DNA from: Sphingomonadaceae bacterium
GTDB lineage: Bacteria; Pseudomonadota; Alphaproteobacteria; Sphingomonadales; Sphingomonadaceae
Direction of reading: 5' to 3'
Assembly: GCA_947451875.1 (NCBI GenBank)
Contig: CANGBE010000012.1
Coordinates: 1-14,895 of the forward strand
Length of the DNA stretch: 14,895 nt
Part shown: one piece after another, positions 13,580 through 14,895 of the stretch
How the letters are laid out: each line of letters begins with the position of its first letter
How positions within the stretch are numbered: the first letter of the stretch is position 1
Translations under genes and position numbers: made by a program
The notes under the pieces: generated by a model
Told to the model about the DNA's origin: nothing
What the model saw: only the letters and a program-made list of their open reading frames with translations
Database searches by the model: none

Positions 13580-13608
13580 GCCTTAGGCGAGGGCGCTCTC
13601 CACGTCAA
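13580..13608 (-). promoter_or_regulatory. Candidate promoter of rluB-rsmD, possibly leaderless
   Basis: On the minus strand TTGACG (13608-13603) is followed after 17 bases by TAAGGC (13585-13580). TTGACG matches the alphaproteobacterial -35 element well; the -10 is weak. Only seven bases separate the -10 box from the chosen ATG, so the mRNA would begin at or next to the start codon. Confidence 0.4.
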
Positions 13609-13682
13609 AAGCGCTGGCACCCTCTGGCAATGCCGCAATAAGGCGCTAGGCTGCGACGCACCATTTCAAGAGGGATCGCGCC

Positions 13683-14895
13683 TTGACTGCTGATGCCGCC
13701 GCTGCTGAACCTGCACCACGCCCAAAGGGCTTCAAACTGCTCGCCAAAGCGCTGCAGAACCGCAAGGCGGCCTGTATGCTGGCCTTCGGCTTTTCCTCGG
13801 GCTTGCCCTTTGCCCTGCTGGTCGGCACGCTGAATGCCTGGCTGGGTGAGGTCGGCGTCAAGCTGGCAACCATCGGCGTGCTGTCGTGGATCGGGCTTGC
13901 CTATTCGTTCAAGTTCCTGTGGTCGCCGCTGGTTGACCGGGTGAAGCTGCCGGGGCTGGAGCGGGTCGGACGGCGCAAGAGCTGGATCCTGCTGTGCCAG
14001 GCCGTGCTGGTTGTCTCGTTTGTGGTGCTCGCCTTCACCCATCCGGCGGAAGCCATCGGACGCTTTGCCCTGATCGCCTTCATTGGCGCGATAGCATCAG
14101 CCACCCAGGATATCGCCATCGATGGCTGGCGGATCGATCAGGCGGATGAGGCCGCACCGATAGAATTGCTCTCAGCGCTTAACCAGTTCGGCTACCGCAC
14201 CGCCTCCATCGTTGGCGGCGCGGTGGCGCTGGTTCTGGCGACGACGATGACCTGGCCGACGGTCTATCTGGTGATGGGTGGTGTGCTGCTGGTCGTGATG
14301 CTGGGGGCCACCCTGCGTGCGCCAGACAGCCCAAGGCCGGAACCCGGAAGGCTGCACGGCGCGCTGGCTGAACCCGGCGCGCTCAAGCCCGAATACCGCG
14401 CGATTGCCCTCGCCGTTGTCGGGGTTAGCTGGGTATGGGCGATTGGCACGATCCTGAATTTCATGGCCGGTTTGCTGGGCGCGGGACAGGCGGTGCCGGG
14501 CGTCCCTGCTCATTCGGCGGGCGATTTCACTAAGCTCTATGGCCCGTGGATCATCGCCGCGACCGTGCTGGTGCCGCTGATTGTCGCGGCGACGACGAAC
14601 TGGATGACCAAGCAGCCGCGCTATGTGCTGAGCCTGCGCGATGATCGCCACCACCCGGTTCGCACTGCAATGAACCATCTCTATTCCGCGCTGGTCGCGC
14701 CTTTGGCAGAGCTTTCGGGGCGGCTGAAGTGGGGCGTGCTCAGCGTCATCGGTTTCATCCTGACCTATGCCATCTGCTATAATATCTGGGCCAGCTTTGC
14801 TTACCCGTTCTACCTTGGTGAGCTGAAATATTCGAAGGAAGAAGTGGCTTTTGCTTCCAAGGTATTCGGCATTTTCATGACCATGGCCGGGATCA
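13683..14895 (+). CDS. AmpG-like muropeptide permease (3' end outside the window)
   Basis: The first 404 codons of a polytopic MFS protein are present and the frame is still open at the edge. FGFSSGLPFALLVGTLNAWL (35-54), YSFKFLWSPLVDR (74-86) and SATQDIAIDGWRID (139-152) match AmpG permeases, which import GlcNAc-anhydro-muropeptides across the inner membrane for cell-wall recycling and so influence beta-lactamase induction. The start is TTG 13683: a strong AAGAGGG Shine-Dalgarno (13668-13674) stands 8 bases before it, and the next in-frame Met is well inside the first membrane region. A cytoplasmic insert of charged residues (around 212-230) separates hydrophobic blocks. It is divergent from rluB. 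In alphaproteobacteria several AmpG paralogues occur, so transport specificity is inferred. Confidence 0.85.
   Translation, partial: MTADAAAAEPAPRPKGFKLLAKALQNRKAACMLAFGFSSGLPFALLVGTLNAWLGEVGVKLATIGVLSWIGLAYSFKFLWSPLVDRVKLPGLERVGRRKSWILLCQAVLVVSFVVLAFTHPAEAIGRFALIAFIGAIASATQDIAIDGWRIDQADEAAPIELLSALNQFGYRTASIVGGAVALVLATTMTWPTVYLVMGGVLLVVMLGATLRAPDSPRPEPGRLHGALAEPGALKPEYRAIALAVVGVSWVWAIGTILNFMAGLLGAGQAVPGVPAHSAGDFTKLYGPWIIAATVLVPLIVAATTNWMTKQPRYVLSLRDDRHHPVRTAMNHLYSALVAPLAELSGRLKWGVLSVIGFILTYAICYNIWASFAYPFYLGELKYSKEEVAFASKVFGIFMTMAGI

Noticed and set aside
13611..13640. tggcaccctctggcaatgc as a sigma-54 promoter for the AmpG-like gene
   Set aside because: The required GG-N10-GC spacing and the TTGCA -12 box are not present.

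Overview
The window looks like a chromosomal segment of an alphaproteobacterium, most likely a sphingomonad or erythrobacter relative. The main grounds are a CpdR-type cell-cycle response regulator, a SapC-family protein, an RhlE-type helicase with an Arg-rich tail, a PcrA/UvrD helicase of alphaproteobacterial style, and GC-rich third codon positions from about 1.6 kb onward. This placement is inference from gene content; no rRNA or other taxonomic marker is present.

Region 1 (1-1535) differs from the rest: by eye it is less GC-rich, it contains the truncated 3' end of an unknown gene (3-407), a perfect 14-bp hairpin, a decayed reading frame of unknown function, and an N-terminal remnant of a tyrosine-recombinase-type integrase. 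The remnant lies next to a tRNA-Val(GAC) gene (1536-1610, minus strand, CCA encoded). This is the classic layout of one end of a tRNA-targeted integrative element, now degraded. The tRNA has its own plausible promoter, a structured leader and a strong terminator.

Region 2 (1611-8008) is core chromosome. cpdR (minus) is divergent from an N-formylglutamate amidohydrolase-family gene (plus). A terminator-rich convergent gap follows. Then comes a minus-strand pair: an FAD-linked D-2-hydroxyacid dehydrogenase followed by a SapC-family gene. On the plus strand are a small secreted four-cysteine protein and an RhlE-like DEAD-box RNA helicase with a hexapeptide-repeat tail.

Region 3 (8009-14895) starts with a 118-bp structured intergenic element lying between the convergent rhlE-like and pcrA/uvrD-like genes. 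A 284-bp divergent gap with a palindrome and a hairpin separates pcrA from an MHS-type MFS transporter. This transporter overlaps tail-to-tail with rsmD (16S rRNA methyltransferase). rsmD is translationally coupled (ATGA overlap) to an upstream rluB-type 23S rRNA pseudouridine synthase. A divergent AmpG-like permease, started at TTG behind a clear Shine-Dalgarno, runs off the right edge.

Functionally the window is mostly housekeeping (RNA metabolism, ribosome modification, DNA repair, cell-cycle proteolysis, transport). I see no CRISPR array, complete mobile element, or recognisable defence or biosynthetic cluster. The most unusual material is in the first 1.5 kb and in several structured intergenic sequences.
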